From UBA6265 sp964526965 (GTDB lineage Bacteria; Chloroflexota; Chloroflexia; Thermomicrobiales; UBA6265): a DNA stretch of 35,744 nt. The notes below the pieces were generated by a model. The model ran no database searches and was not told the origin of the DNA. It worked only from the letters and a program-made list of their open reading frames with translations. A program made the translations under genes and the position numbers. Positions 16,371 through 25,555 of the stretch are shown here, piece by piece. The stretch covers positions 1 to 35,744 of the forward strand of contig CAZGML010000028.1 of NCBI GenBank assembly GCA_964526965.1, given 5' to 3'. The number at the start of each line of letters is the position of its first letter. The first letter of the stretch is position 1.

Positions 16371-16490
16371 ATCTTTACGTTAGTTACAATCGACCACTAT
16401 TCTGTCAAGCTGTGGTTCGCCGTAACGCGATAATTGGATTCCTTCCAAATCACATTTAACACTGAAGAATAGACAGAGGAGAAACAGATC

Positions 16491-17858
16491 ATGTTGAGGA
16501 AGAACAGGCGCGCCAAGTTGCTGCGCTTGGTTACATTGACCCTCGCCATGATGATTGGGGCCGGCTACGCCGCTGCCAGCGGTGTGGCTGCGGCCGCCCA
16601 ATCGTCCGGTTCCGAAATGTGCGTGGTTGTAGTTGCTGGTCCACAGGGGCCGCCGGGTCAACAAGGCCCACCCGGAGAGCAGGGTCCTCCAGGCGAGCCA
16701 GGGCCGCAAGGCGAACCGGGACCGCCGGGCGAACAAGGACCACCCGGGGAGCAGGGCCCGATCGGCGAGCAAGGGCCACAAGGTGATCAGGGACCGCCGG
16801 GCGTACAAGGGCCACCGGGTGAGCAAGGACCACCAGGTCCACCGGGCGAGCCGGGCCCCCCAGGCGAACAAGGACAACTTCCTCCAAATTTCACCAGTAA
16901 TCCGTTGGCACTTTTCCAATCCGCTCAAACCGATCAAAATGGTTCGGCAACGCACGTTGATGAATGTGCTCCGAACACCATGGTCGTCTGTATCGGAACA
17001 CGCGGACCTCTCGGTGAAACCGGTCCACAAGGGGAACAAGGACCAGCCGGCGAACCGGGACCTTCCGGCGAGCAAGGACCGCAAGGCGAGCCAGGACCAG
17101 CAGGAGAACAGGGGCCGGTCGGCGAGCAAGGGCCACCGGGTGAGCAGGGGCCTGCCGGTGAACCGGGGCCGCAAGGAGAACCGGGTCCACCTGGTGACGA
17201 CGGACCTCCAGGGCCTCGAGGTCCTGTTGGTGAACAGGGACCGCCAGGCGAGAACGGCGTGGCTGACTTCTCTGGAACAAACATATTCGCGGCTATGCAA
17301 ACTACAAATACCAGCGATCTGTGGGCTGCAGGTGGTTGCACAACTGCAAACGCCTGCCTGGTGAGCCCCGTACCTACAGTTGGCCCACCCGGCTTAACTG
17401 GTCCACAAGGTGAACCGGGGCCACAAGGAGAGCCGGGTGCACCAGGCCCAGTGGGTGAACAGGGACCGACCGGCGAGGCAGGACCAGTAGGCGAGCAAGG
17501 CCCGGAGGGGCCACCAGGTCCAACTGGTGAACAAGGACCACAAGGGCCGACGGGACCGACAGGGGAGCAGGGGCAACCAGGTCCACCAGGTCCTCCTGGT
17601 GAAAATGCTAATCCACCAGCGTTCGCTGCGGATACGAACTTAACATTGCTACAGGTAGATGTATCCCAGGGTCTGGGTCAATGCGACATAGCTCAGCCGG
17701 AGTCACCGCCAGTAGCAAAGATCGTAACCAAGCTTCCGGAAACCGGATCAGGCGTTGAGATGGGCACAAGTCACCTGGCCGTGCTTACAGCAGTCGGCAT
17801 AGTACTCGCTGCCAGTGCGGGATTCGCCCTTCGATTTTCCCTCGCCAGCAATCGCTAA
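16491..17858 (+). CDS. Secreted collagen-like surface protein with LPETG anchor
   Basis: A 455-residue exported protein. Residues 1-36 form a Sec signal (basic start, hydrophobic core, AAAA before Gln37). Three Gly-X-Y blocks follow, with 27, 29 and 25 triplets (residues 50-130, 172-258, 298-372), dominated by GPP, GEQ, GEP and GPQ, which should fold as a collagen triple helix. The two interruptions and the segment after the last block look related: each begins near a Phe, has an Asn followed by a hydrophobic patch ending in Gln, and carries one or two Cys. A Cys also sits before each block (Cys44, CIGTR, NACLV). The C-terminus has LPETG (415-419), a hydrophobic span and a short tail with two Arg, a complete sortase signal. 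AGAGGAG precedes the ATG. Likely role is adhesion, matrix or surface architecture. No sortase gene is nearby. Confidence 0.93.
   Translation: MLRKNRRAKLLRLVTLTLAMMIGAGYAAASGVAAAAQSSGSEMCVVVVAGPQGPPGQQGPPGEQGPPGEPGPQGEPGPPGEQGPPGEQGPIGEQGPQGDQGPPGVQGPPGEQGPPGPPGEPGPPGEQGQLPPNFTSNPLALFQSAQTDQNGSATHVDECAPNTMVVCIGTRGPLGETGPQGEQGPAGEPGPSGEQGPQGEPGPAGEQGPVGEQGPPGEQGPAGEPGPQGEPGPPGDDGPPGPRGPVGEQGPPGENGVADFSGTNIFAAMQTTNTSDLWAAGGCTTANACLVSPVPTVGPPGLTGPQGEPGPQGEPGAPGPVGEQGPTGEAGPVGEQGPEGPPGPTGEQGPQGPTGPTGEQGQPGPPGPPGENANPPAFAADTNLTLLQVDVSQGLGQCDIAQPESPPVAKIVTKLPETGSGVEMGTSHLAVLTAVGIVLAASAGFALRFSLASNR
16638..16880 (+). repeat. Collagen-like Gly-X-Y block 1 (27 triplets)
   Basis: Uninterrupted 9-base periodicity encoding Gly-X-Y triplets, mostly GPP and GEQ. 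It begins six codons after Cys44. Confidence 0.9.
17004..17264 (+). repeat. Collagen-like Gly-X-Y block 2 (29 triplets)
   Basis: The longest block, with more Ala at the X and Y positions (GPA) than block 1 and one GDD triplet. It begins shortly after a Cys. Confidence 0.9.
17382..17606 (+). repeat. Collagen-like Gly-X-Y block 3 (25 triplets)
   Basis: Richer in Thr (GPT) than the other blocks, and ends in GEN like block 2. Confidence 0.9.
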
Positions 17859-17867
17859 AGCGAATAT

Positions 17868-17908
17868 GAATGCGAACTCCCTCTCAACAGGAGATGGAGT
17901 TCGCATTC
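17868..17908. terminator. Hairpin between the collagen-like gene and mutY
   Basis: A perfect 13-bp stem (17868-17880 with 17896-17908) lies between convergent stops, 10 bases after the collagen-like gene. No T run follows on either strand, so it is probably a bidirectional terminator or an mRNA end-protecting structure. Confidence 0.6.
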
Positions 17909-17942
17909 CGGATACAACTTAAAATTCAATCCTTCGAGACGG

Positions 17943-18923
17943 TCAGGGAAGTCGTATCCGAACCTCTTCAACCGGGGTGGCGTCGTAGTGGGCCGTCGCC
18001 TCAGCGACCGAGCCCTGCTGTTCTAACCTCCCCTTCGGCACCGTATCTTCCATTACCAGCAGCCCATCTCGCTCCAATGCGGTGACGAGTTCGAGCAGCC
18101 ATTGATAGTCGCCGTCGGCAAAATCTGGCTTAACAGCTGGACCAATAGTCGCCAGAGAGACGCCCTCGCCTTCGTGTGTGCGGAGTTCATCCATAATGCG
18201 TCCACGGAAATAGCGATTTGTTTTCTCGAACGGTACACTCGCCGTCTTTGGTACTTTGCCATTTGCTGCTATCGCTGACTGAATCTCGGGGAAAGCCGAG
18301 CACTGCTCCTGCACCGGGCACGTGAGGCACATCGGTTTGCGAGCGGTGCAATGCATGGCACCAAATTCCATAATCGCCTGGTTCCATGTCCACCCCTGCC
18401 CTGCCGGGATGGCCTTTTCCGCCAGTTCAAGTATCTGTTTGTCTGGAATAGTCGGACGAGGAACATCCACCCCCACAAAGATGCGGTGCAGCACGCGTCG
18501 CATGTTGGTATCGATAAATGCGACATCCTGTTCGTATGCGAAACAGGCGATAGCGCCAGCTGTATACGGACCGATTCCGGGAAGCGCCAGCAAGCCTTCG
18601 ACGGTTTGGGGAAACTCGCCGCCGGCATCGACCACGGCCTGGGCGGCTCGCTGTAGATTAACGGCGCGTCGGTTATATCCAAGGCCCTTCCAGGCGCGAA
18701 TCACTTCTGCCGTTGGGGCCTCGGCCAGTGCATGCACATCGGGCCAACGCTCCATCCACGCGTGCCAATACGGCAGCACGCGGTCGACCTGCGTTTGCTG
18801 CAGCATCACCTCGCTCACCAGGATCGCGTACGGATCTCGAGTGTGTCGCCACGGGAGATCGCGGCGGTGTTCTTCAAACCAGGCAAGCAGCTCCTGTTGC
18901 ACGACAGGCAGATCAGAGAGCAT
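17943..18923 (-). CDS. mutY: A/G-specific adenine DNA glycosylase MutY
   Basis: A 326-residue base-excision enzyme that removes adenine paired with 8-oxoguanine. It has the catalytic Glu in SEVMLQQTQV, the helix-hairpin-helix LPGIGPYTAGAI, the catalytic Asp in FIDTNMRRVL, and the four-cysteine iron-sulfur site C-x6-C-x2-C-x5-C in the segment beginning HCTARKPMC. The region after the cluster is about 125 residues and resembles the usual 8-oxoguanine-sensing domain only weakly. It is co-directional with mutS, separated from it by the membrane protein gene, so DNA repair genes cluster here. GGAAA precedes the ATG. Confidence 0.95.
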   Translation of the reverse strand: MLSDLPVVQQELLAWFEEHRRDLPWRHTRDPYAILVSEVMLQQTQVDRVLPYWHAWMERWPDVHALAEAPTAEVIRAWKGLGYNRRAVNLQRAAQAVVDAGGEFPQTVEGLLALPGIGPYTAGAIACFAYEQDVAFIDTNMRRVLHRIFVGVDVPRPTIPDKQILELAEKAIPAGQGWTWNQAIMEFGAMHCTARKPMCLTCPVQEQCSAFPEIQSAIAANGKVPKTASVPFEKTNRYFRGRIMDELRTHEGEGVSLATIGPAVKPDFADGDYQWLLELVTALERDGLLVMEDTVPKGRLEQQGSVAEATAHYDATPVEEVRIRLP

Positions 18924-18962
18924 CGATTTCCTTTCTGGCAGTCATTCTGCCACTCCCACCTG

Positions 18963-20552
18963 TCAGTACCGCGCGATTCGCGTGTGATATGCCAACGTCA
19001 TGGCGGCGTTGAACCAGAGATACGCCCAGAGCCAGCCAGACGTGTTGCGGAGGCTCCAGATGCGTCCGCTGCGGTACTCCCAGGCGACTACCTGCGCTAC
19101 GGCGCTGACCGGCCACACCCAGTACCAGGGGTGACTGTTTACAGGCACAAAGCTCATCACCAGGAAGAACGCCATCCATGCGTACAGCAGATGTCCGGTC
19201 CACCAGGGGACGCCTTCTGGCAAGAGATCATCCTCTTCCGGATCGGCAGAGATATGGTCATCGTGCCAGAGCTTGTACCCAAGCCAGACAACGATGCCGA
19301 TGAAGATCGCCGAACTGCCGAATTGCAAGATATCGCGAGTGATCTCGTTCCAGTGCCAACCGACGCTGCCTCCGAATATTCCGCGGACGATGCCACTAAT
19401 GGAGCGCCAGATCGGGTTGGTATAGAGCCGGCTCGGCTCGCGGATCATCTCCTCGATCGTATGGAATCCATCCCAATACGGCAGGAAGCTCACGATGATA
19501 ACCGCCAGGATCGCGATGCCATCGAAGATCCACTTGCCGAAGATAATCCAGAGCCAGTTTGGCTTCTTACGATCCACCAGGCGGAGTATGCCGAGTATGC
19601 CAAATAGTGGAAGCGTGATGAACTTCACCATCACACTGAAGGCGACGAAAATGAGTCCGGCACGTAAGGCGGCGAGTCCACCCCACACCACGAGCATCAA
19701 TCCGATAGTCGCAATGAGCACGGTGTGCGGATCGTTGTGGACCTGGCCACTGCTCTCAAGGATCATATTTGGCTGCCAGGCAACCAGCATCGATGCTGCG
19801 AGAGCGACCTTTGTGCTGCCGCCGGAAAGCTTCTTACCAAAAACGTAAACCAGCCCGGCGAGGGCAATAGCCGCCAATCCGGAAAATGCCTTCTGCCAGA
19901 GCGTCGAGACTACCGGATCGTTGCCAGAAAGCCAAATGAGTGCGGCGTTGTAGTTGACCCACTGCGGACCGTACACCGTGCCGATGTCTACCCAGAAAAT
20001 GAACGGATAGAGCGGGCTGTTTGGCTCGTCGCTCATGAAATGAAGATAGGGATTGAGTCCCTTGTTCACAAAATCGCCGACGCCGGAATAGAAGAAAACG
20101 TCCGAATTGCTCGGAACCATCAGGAAGAACTGAATGACGTGCGCCCCGAGCGGACCGAGCCACCACAACCAGGCGCGCGGATTCTTTGCGCGCATAACCG
20201 CCACAAACACGCCGATTTGTGCCAGGAAGCCAAGCAGCATGCTTACGCGAAATCCCTGGTTGATGAGCCACGTTGGGAGTTCAAAGCGGGGAATTACCGG
20301 CGCCAGCCAATCCTGCCATAGCGCCACGCGCTCAATAGCTCCCCAGTTCTCAACGATGTTCATCGTGCCGTGAATCGTATCTCGCGGCATTCCAAGCAGG
20401 AGAACAGACATACCGAGGCTGCTAAGCCAGAAGATAGCTGTGAGCTGCCACAAACTGAGCGCTCCGAGTGCATCTGCAGCCGAGATCGCCCAGGATTTCA
20501 GTCGCCCTGGAGCATCATCCGCATGCGATGCGGATTCTGCGCGATCGCTCAT
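18963..20552 (-). CDS. Multi-span membrane protein, probable GT-C type glycosyltransferase
   Basis: A 529-residue integral membrane protein with roughly ten to twelve hydrophobic helices. The segment SDVFFYSGVGDFVNKGLNPYLHF after the third or fourth helix resembles the acidic loop and the GLNPY motif of polyprenol-phosphate-dependent GT-C glycosyltransferases (mannosyltransferase MptA/MptB and related DUF2029 proteins). HPWYWVWPVSA near the C-terminus also recalls that group. It would transfer a sugar from a lipid carrier on the outer face of the membrane, but the substrate cannot be told. The ATG overlaps the mutS stop (ATGA), with GAGGAAG inside the end of mutS as its binding site, so translation is coupled to mutS, a functionally unexpected partner. 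Confidence 0.65.
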   Translation of the reverse strand: MSDRAESASHADDAPGRLKSWAISAADALGALSLWQLTAIFWLSSLGMSVLLLGMPRDTIHGTMNIVENWGAIERVALWQDWLAPVIPRFELPTWLINQGFRVSMLLGFLAQIGVFVAVMRAKNPRAWLWWLGPLGAHVIQFFLMVPSNSDVFFYSGVGDFVNKGLNPYLHFMSDEPNSPLYPFIFWVDIGTVYGPQWVNYNAALIWLSGNDPVVSTLWQKAFSGLAAIALAGLVYVFGKKLSGGSTKVALAASMLVAWQPNMILESSGQVHNDPHTVLIATIGLMLVVWGGLAALRAGLIFVAFSVMVKFITLPLFGILGILRLVDRKKPNWLWIIFGKWIFDGIAILAVIIVSFLPYWDGFHTIEEMIREPSRLYTNPIWRSISGIVRGIFGGSVGWHWNEITRDILQFGSSAIFIGIVVWLGYKLWHDDHISADPEEDDLLPEGVPWWTGHLLYAWMAFFLVMSFVPVNSHPWYWVWPVSAVAQVVAWEYRSGRIWSLRNTSGWLWAYLWFNAAMTLAYHTRIARY

Positions 20553-23230
20553 TCTTCCTCGCCCCTGGCGGTTTGTTGCAGTTCGAAGAGAATGCGAATC
20601 GCATCCAGCGGGGTGAGACTCTCCACGTCCAATGCTTTCAATTCCTCAACCACCGGGTCGGGTGTATCGAAGAATGTGAGTTGCATCTGCGAAGAAGCCG
20701 CCGGTACCGGCGATTGCATCGCCTCACGCCTGCCTCCCGCTCCGCGGTCGTTCTGCTCTAGTTCGGCCAGCACTTCCTCAGCTCGTCGTGTCACGCCCTT
20801 CGGCATACCGGCCAGTTTGGCAACGTGGATACCGTAACTCTTGTCGGCGTTGCCTGGTACGACCTTGCGAAGGAAGACGACCCGCTCGCCATCCTCAAGT
20901 ACGTCCATGCGGCTGCATGTTACGCGCGGCAGCAGGTCTGCCAACTCGGTGAGTTCGTGATAGTGCGTGGCAAACAGGGTTTTGCTGCCGAGTCCTGGCG
21001 CGTTGTGCATGTATTCGACAATGGCACGGGCGATTGCGAGTCCATCGTAGGTGCTGGTGCCACGCCCGATTTCATCCAGCACAACCAGGCTGCGATCCGT
21101 TGCGTGGTGAAGAATATTCGCCATCTCCAACATTTCGACCATGAAGGTGCTCTGGCCACTGGCGATATCATCCTGCGCGCCGATACGGGTGAAAATGCGA
21201 TCGACGATTCCGACCTCCGCCTCGGCAGCAGGCACAAAGCTGCCGATCTGCGCCATTAACGTCGTGAGGGCAACCTGCCGCAGCCAACTACTCTTACCCG
21301 CCATGTTTGGCCCGGTGAGGATGACGATCTGCTCACTACCGGTATCGAGGCTGGCATCGTTGGCGATGTACTCTCCGCGGGGCATGGTGGTTTCCAGCAC
21401 CGGGTGACGTCCCTCAACGATGTGAATACGGTCATCATCCGTCAGTTTCGGTCGGGTGTAGTTGCCGTCTACAGCGACTTCTGCGAGCGCTGCTCCCACA
21501 TCCAGGCCGGCGATCACTTCAGCCGCTGCCAGCAGCTGGGCAGCGTTATCGGATAGAAGCTTGAGCAGCTTTCGGTATTCTTCGGCCTCAAGGTCGTTCA
21601 GCGTATCCTCGGCCGTGAGGACGATTGTTTCGTACTCCTTAAGCTGGGGCGTGAAATACCGGGTAGCGTTCGTTAGCGTTTGCTTGGGGATATAGTTGTC
21701 GGGCAAAACAGAGCCATTCTGCCCGTTCGAAATCCGTTCCTTCTCGGCGTTGGCCAACGCCGCAGAGGTGATTTCCAGGTAATATCCAAAGACCTTGTTG
21801 TAGCCAACCTTGAGCGTTTTGAGGCCTGTATTCTCACGCTCGGTGCGCTCCAGGTTCGCGATCCATTCGCGAGCTTCGCGGGCGCGGGTGCGATGTCCAT
21901 CCAACTCGCTGGCGAATCCGCCCTTGAAGACCTGTCCCCTGCCAAGCACCGCCGGCGGATCGTCCACCAGGGCGCGATCCAGCAAAGATGCGACCTGGGA
22001 GAGATCCGGGAGTTTGGGCGAACCGGGGATGTTCGCAATGAGCGGAGTGATGGTTGGCAACTCGGCAAGTGCGGAGCGTAACTGGGCCAGCTCCTTCGGA
22101 CCGGCAACCCTGGTGACAACGCGGTTGGTAAGCCGCTCGATATCACCGATCTTGCGCAACGCGTCTCGAATACCCGAGCGCTCGCTGGTGTTGTCGACAA
22201 ACCAACTCACGACGTCGAGCCGCTCGTTCAGGTCGTCCACGTCCAGCAGCGGCTGACCTATGCGCTTGCGCAGCAAGCGGCCTCCCATAGGGGTTTTCGT
22301 CTGGTCCAATACTGCGATGAGGCTAAGAGATGAGTCGCCGCGGACGCTTTCTTCCAACTCCAGGTTGCGGCGGGTCTGGGCATCGAGCGTCATATACCCT
22401 GAGGTCGAATACGTGCTCAGATCAGTGATTTGGTCCAGGCCGCCAAGCTGGGTCTCTTCCAGGTACTGGAGCAATCCCCCGGCGGCACGAATCGCGAACG
22501 GCTTGCCGGTGAGGCCGAAGCCGTCGAGGCTTTCGACCTCAAAATGACGCAGCAGTGCCCGGCCAGCACGGTCCTCCTGCCATCGCCAGGTGTCATGTTT
22601 GCTCACACTGGCAGATTTCGGCAACCAACTGGACTGCGGCAGTGCGAGGTCATCGTTGAAATCCGTGGGCACTACTATTTCGGCTGCACCGAGACGGAGC
22701 AGTTCGCGACCGAGTGCCAGAAGCGATTCTTCCTGATCCTCTGCAGAGAGCTCCGTTGCCTGGAACTCACCGGTTGTAATATCCGCGTAGGCGATGCCAA
22801 CACGTGCACCCTCGATGAAAACTGCAGTGATGTAATTATTGTTGCGCGCATCGAGCATGGCAGGGTCGTCGACAGTACCCGGTGTAACCACCCTGGTCAC
22901 ATCGCGTTCTACCAGTCCCCTGCCTTTTGTGGGCTCGCTGATTTGCTCGCAGATCGCGACCTTGTGGCCGGCTTGTACGAGCTTGGCTATGTAGCCATCA
23001 GCGCTGTGAAATGGGATCCCCGCCAGCGGGACACGGTTGTCCTTACCCATGTCCCGCGCGGTCAGAACGATATCCAGCACCTCGGCTGCGATGACGGCGT
23101 CGTTATCAAAGGTCTCGTAGAAGTCGCCGAGGCGGAAAAGCAAGATGTGCTCGCTATAGCGCGCCTTGATCTGATCGTACTGCCGTCTCAGCGGCACGAC
23201 ATCTTTGGTTTTAGGTTTATCAGTGGTCAT
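20549..23230 (-). CDS. mutS: DNA mismatch repair protein MutS
   Basis: An 893-residue protein from the start chosen. The mismatch-reading Phe-x-Glu is present as DFYETF (Phe37, Glu39), the same place as in Escherichia coli. The ATPase has Walker A GPNMAGKSS near residue 636, the Walker B and signature DEIGRGTSTYDG near 720, and the following FATHYHELTEL. Domains I to V all appear present, with a short C-terminal tail. An in-frame ATG at 23290 would add 20 residues that are not typical, so 23230 is preferred even though its binding site is weak. No mutL lies in the window. The gene probably reads through from the yciI/dpp genes upstream, with a gap of 78 bases. Confidence 0.97.
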   Translation of the reverse strand: MTTDKPKTKDVVPLRRQYDQIKARYSEHILLFRLGDFYETFDNDAVIAAEVLDIVLTARDMGKDNRVPLAGIPFHSADGYIAKLVQAGHKVAICEQISEPTKGRGLVERDVTRVVTPGTVDDPAMLDARNNNYITAVFIEGARVGIAYADITTGEFQATELSAEDQEESLLALGRELLRLGAAEIVVPTDFNDDLALPQSSWLPKSASVSKHDTWRWQEDRAGRALLRHFEVESLDGFGLTGKPFAIRAAGGLLQYLEETQLGGLDQITDLSTYSTSGYMTLDAQTRRNLELEESVRGDSSLSLIAVLDQTKTPMGGRLLRKRIGQPLLDVDDLNERLDVVSWFVDNTSERSGIRDALRKIGDIERLTNRVVTRVAGPKELAQLRSALAELPTITPLIANIPGSPKLPDLSQVASLLDRALVDDPPAVLGRGQVFKGGFASELDGHRTRAREAREWIANLERTERENTGLKTLKVGYNKVFGYYLEITSAALANAEKERISNGQNGSVLPDNYIPKQTLTNATRYFTPQLKEYETIVLTAEDTLNDLEAEEYRKLLKLLSDNAAQLLAAAEVIAGLDVGAALAEVAVDGNYTRPKLTDDDRIHIVEGRHPVLETTMPRGEYIANDASLDTGSEQIVILTGPNMAGKSSWLRQVALTTLMAQIGSFVPAAEAEVGIVDRIFTRIGAQDDIASGQSTFMVEMLEMANILHHATDRSLVVLDEIGRGTSTYDGLAIARAIVEYMHNAPGLGSKTLFATHYHELTELADLLPRVTCSRMDVLEDGERVVFLRKVVPGNADKSYGIHVAKLAGMPKGVTRRAEEVLAELEQNDRGAGGRREAMQSPVPAASSQMQLTFFDTPDPVVEELKALDVESLTPLDAIRILFELQQTARGEEE

Positions 23231-23308
23231 GCGGATTCCGGTGGACAACGATGCGGACGTATTCTTCGAAGAAGGATACCGCACGAGCATCGACCGGCGG
23301 TACGCAGA

Positions 23309-23590
23309 CTACGACGCGTCTTTGCCGATCACGATATTCCACGGCTTCAGCAGGGCTCCGGTGATGAGACCGGCCTTGCTGAATGGATCGTTGGCCAGCA
23401 ATACCTGCGCTTCGGAAAGATCGTCTACGTCGTAGATGATCAGGGCGCCGCTACCGTCCGGGAACGGCCCGGATTGATAGAGCTTGCCGGAATCCAGCAA
23501 ATCGCGCAGGTATTCGCGGTGGGTTGGCCGCACTTCCTGCAGTCGTTCGGTATCAGAGGTGTACTCGAGAATCGCAGCGAACTTCGCCAT
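23309..23590 (-). CDS. YciI-like protein
   Basis: A 93-residue protein of the YciI (YCII) family, small ferredoxin-like-fold proteins with an active-site His-Asp type pair and mostly unknown function. The pattern fits: RPTHREYLRDLLDSGKLYQSGPFPDG followed by GALIIYDVDDLSEAQVLLANDPFSKAGLI. The His in RPTH and the Asp in NDPF are the expected conserved residues. GGGAG precedes the ATG. It lies 15 bases after the dppC stop, so it is in the transporter operon, an unusual position, and could serve as an accessory enzyme for the imported compound. Confidence 0.88.
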   Translation of the reverse strand: MAKFAAILEYTSDTERLQEVRPTHREYLRDLLDSGKLYQSGPFPDGSGALIIYDVDDLSEAQVLLANDPFSKAGLITGALLKPWNIVIGKDAS

Positions 23591-23605
23591 GGTATTGCTC
23601 CCCTA

Positions 23606-24493
23606 CTATCGATGTCGCAATCGTGGATCAAGCATATCGCGAACGCCATCACCAATCAGGTTAAGCGCAAAGACGGTGATCGTGAGCGCCGCACCCGGTA
23701 CGAGCATGGTCCACGGAGCCTGCGCAAGGAAGACGCGGCTTTCAGACAGCATTCCGCCCCAGCTTGGGATGTCTGGTGGCGCACCAGCGCCGAGGAAGCT
23801 CAGTGTGGCCTCACCCAGCACGGCATCCGCAAACACAAAACTGGTTTGCACAATAACCGGGCTCAGGCAGTTCGGCGTGATGTGGCGAAGCAACATTCGG
23901 GGCGTGCTGGCGCCGATCGATTGCGCTGCCTCCACATACTGCGCCTGGGCAGTGTTCTGCACAACACTTCGTACAACACGAGCCATACGTGGAGTGCTCA
24001 CCACCGTCAGCGCAAAGATCACGTTCCAGACGCTCGGTCCGCGCGCAGCCATAATGGCAATGGCCAGGATGATGCTCGGGAACGCCATCAACGCATCCAT
24101 AAGACGCATGGCAACGTTATCGAACTTCTGGCTAAACCCGCTGAGCAGACCGATGAGTCCACCAGAAACCATTGTGAGGATCGACACAGCCAGCCCGACG
24201 TTGAGACTGAGTTGGGAGCCTTTAATCATGCGACTAAAGACATCCCTTCCCTGCCCGTCGGTACCGAGCAGGTACTCATCCCCGGGAGCCTTCAGGCGGT
24301 CAGCCGGAGAGATCCAGGTGGGGCTTTCCGTCATGATCCACTGGGCGAACACGGCTGCGATGATCACGATGAGGAGCAATATCGCCCCGACCACCATATT
24401 TGGATGCAGCCGAACAACCCTGCGGATCATGCGGCCGTATTTGCGACGAGGCTTAAACGTAGCCAGTCCTGCTGTTTGTGATACTGCCGACAT
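23606..24493 (-). CDS. dppC: Dipeptide/oligopeptide-type ABC permease, DppC-like
   Basis: A 295-residue inner-membrane permease with the DppC/OppC layout: a cytosolic N-terminus, one helix (MVVGAILLLIVIIAAVFAQWI), a periplasmic loop with LGTDGQGRDVFSRMI, then five helices including the EAA-type coupling loop (YVEAAQSIGASTPRMLLRHITPN). It pairs with the DppB-like permease upstream, whose stop is 2 bases before its start, and AAGGGG within that end serves as its binding site. No ATP-binding subunit gene follows, so the transporter must borrow ATPases encoded elsewhere. Confidence 0.94.
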   Translation of the reverse strand: MSAVSQTAGLATFKPRRKYGRMIRRVVRLHPNMVVGAILLLIVIIAAVFAQWIMTESPTWISPADRLKAPGDEYLLGTDGQGRDVFSRMIKGSQLSLNVGLAVSILTMVSGGLIGLLSGFSQKFDNVAMRLMDALMAFPSIILAIAIMAARGPSVWNVIFALTVVSTPRMARVVRSVVQNTAQAQYVEAAQSIGASTPRMLLRHITPNCLSPVIVQTSFVFADAVLGEATLSFLGAGAPPDIPSWGGMLSESRVFLAQAPWTMLVPGAALTITVFALNLIGDGVRDMLDPRLRHR

Positions 24494-24495
24494 AC

Positions 24496-25451
24496 TTACC
24501 CCTTCTTGATCCGCGGATCAAGCGCAGTTGCAGCTATATCCACAATGAGGTTTACGAATACGTAAATGGTCGCAATCACGAGGACCGCTCCCTGAACAAC
24601 AGGGAAGTCTCGCCTTCCCACCGCCTGGATCAGGAGCCGACCAATTCCAGGAATATTAAAGATCTGCTCGGTTACCACGGCTCCACCGAGCAACCCCGCC
24701 ACGATAAGGCCGATGATATTGATTACTGGCAGCAATGCATTGCGAAATGCGTGACGCATGACGACCGCGAACTCTTTCACGCCTTTCGCACGTGCCGTGC
24801 GGACATAATCCGAATTCAACACTTCCAACATCATCGAACGCGTCATTCTCGCGAGTAGTGCCGCCTGGGCGACTCCGAGCGTGATCGACGGCAGGATCAT
24901 GTATTTGACAGATTCCCAGAGTCCGTCTCCCAGTGGTGAGTAGCCGGCCACGGGCAGCCATCGGTTTCGCACAGCGAAAAAGAGGATGAGGTTGAGCCCC
25001 AGCCAGAATGTCGGCATGGAGATACCCACAATAGCCACAGCCATGGACGAGATATCCACCCATGTACCACGCTTGCGGGCGGCGATGANNNNNNNNNNNN
25101 NNNNNNNNNNNNNNNNNNNNNNNNNNNNNNNNNNNNNNNNNNNNNNNNNNNNNNNNNNNNNNNNNNNNNNNNNNNNNNNNNNNNNNNNGTTACAGACTGG
25201 TTGAGGAAGATTGAATCCCCGAGGTCACCTTGCAGCACGTTGGTAAACCAACGCCAGTATTGCGTCAGGATGTCATCGTTCAGCCCCAGTTGTTCCCGCA
25301 CCTCCTGGCGACGGTCTTCCGTAGCGTCATCGCCCAGCAGGATACCTACAGGATCGCCGGGTGTGATCTTCATGAGCATGAAGACTCCTGTACCCACCAA
25401 TATGAGCACAGGAATGGTTGCGAGCAACCTTCTCACGATATAACCGGTCAT
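24496..25451 (-). CDS. dppB: Dipeptide/oligopeptide-type ABC permease, DppB-like, interrupted by a sequence gap
   Basis: The N-terminal part (MTGYIVRRLLATIPVLILVGTGVF, then PGDP and the conserved loop GDLGDSIF) and the C-terminal part (IAARKRGTWVDISS, GISMPTFWLGLNLILFF, YVRTARAKGVKEFAVVMRHAFRNALLPVI) are both typical of DppB. Between them lie 100 N. The two visible parts are in different frames when 100 bases are counted, so the true gap must differ from 100 by an amount that restores the frame (for example 98 or 101). From family length about 33 residues are missing, which matches. This is a normal gene broken by assembly rather than a pseudogene. It is preceded by the three binding-protein genes. 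Confidence 0.88.
25089..25188. other. Assembly gap of 100 N inside dppB
   Basis: Exactly 100 N, the usual scaffolding placeholder. The two flanks belong to one dppB gene, so contig order here is trustworthy. Confidence 0.98.
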
Positions 25452-25510
25452 TCACGTCCCCCGCCAAGTTGCCGTCGAGCGTTCAGGTGGCAATTGTTTC
25501 CTGCGGCAGA

Positions 25511-25543
25511 ACGGCACCCCGCCGCGAACAGCCAGGGTGCCGT
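25511..25543 (-). other. Hairpin between the first binding-protein gene and dppB
   Basis: A perfect 9-bp stem (ACGGCACCC with GGGTGCCGT) has a 15-base loop, 13 bases after the binding-protein stop. No T run follows. Such intercistronic hairpins after binding-protein genes often stabilise the upstream mRNA so that it is made in excess over the permease. Confidence 0.55.
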
Positions 25544-25555
25544 AATACCTCCGTA

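Noticed and set aside
16638..17606. CRISPR-like or satellite repeat array
   Set aside because: The periodicity is 9 bases, in frame, and encodes Gly-X-Y triplets; there are no unique spacers of constant length.
22430..24481. Long plus-strand frame (683 codons) opposite mutS, yciI and dppC
   Set aside because: It runs across three well-supported genes on the other strand, and its translation has no recognisable motif.
24897..25451. Apparent frameshift or pseudogene in dppB
   Set aside because: The frame change coincides exactly with the 100-N placeholder, and both flanks are intact family sequence.
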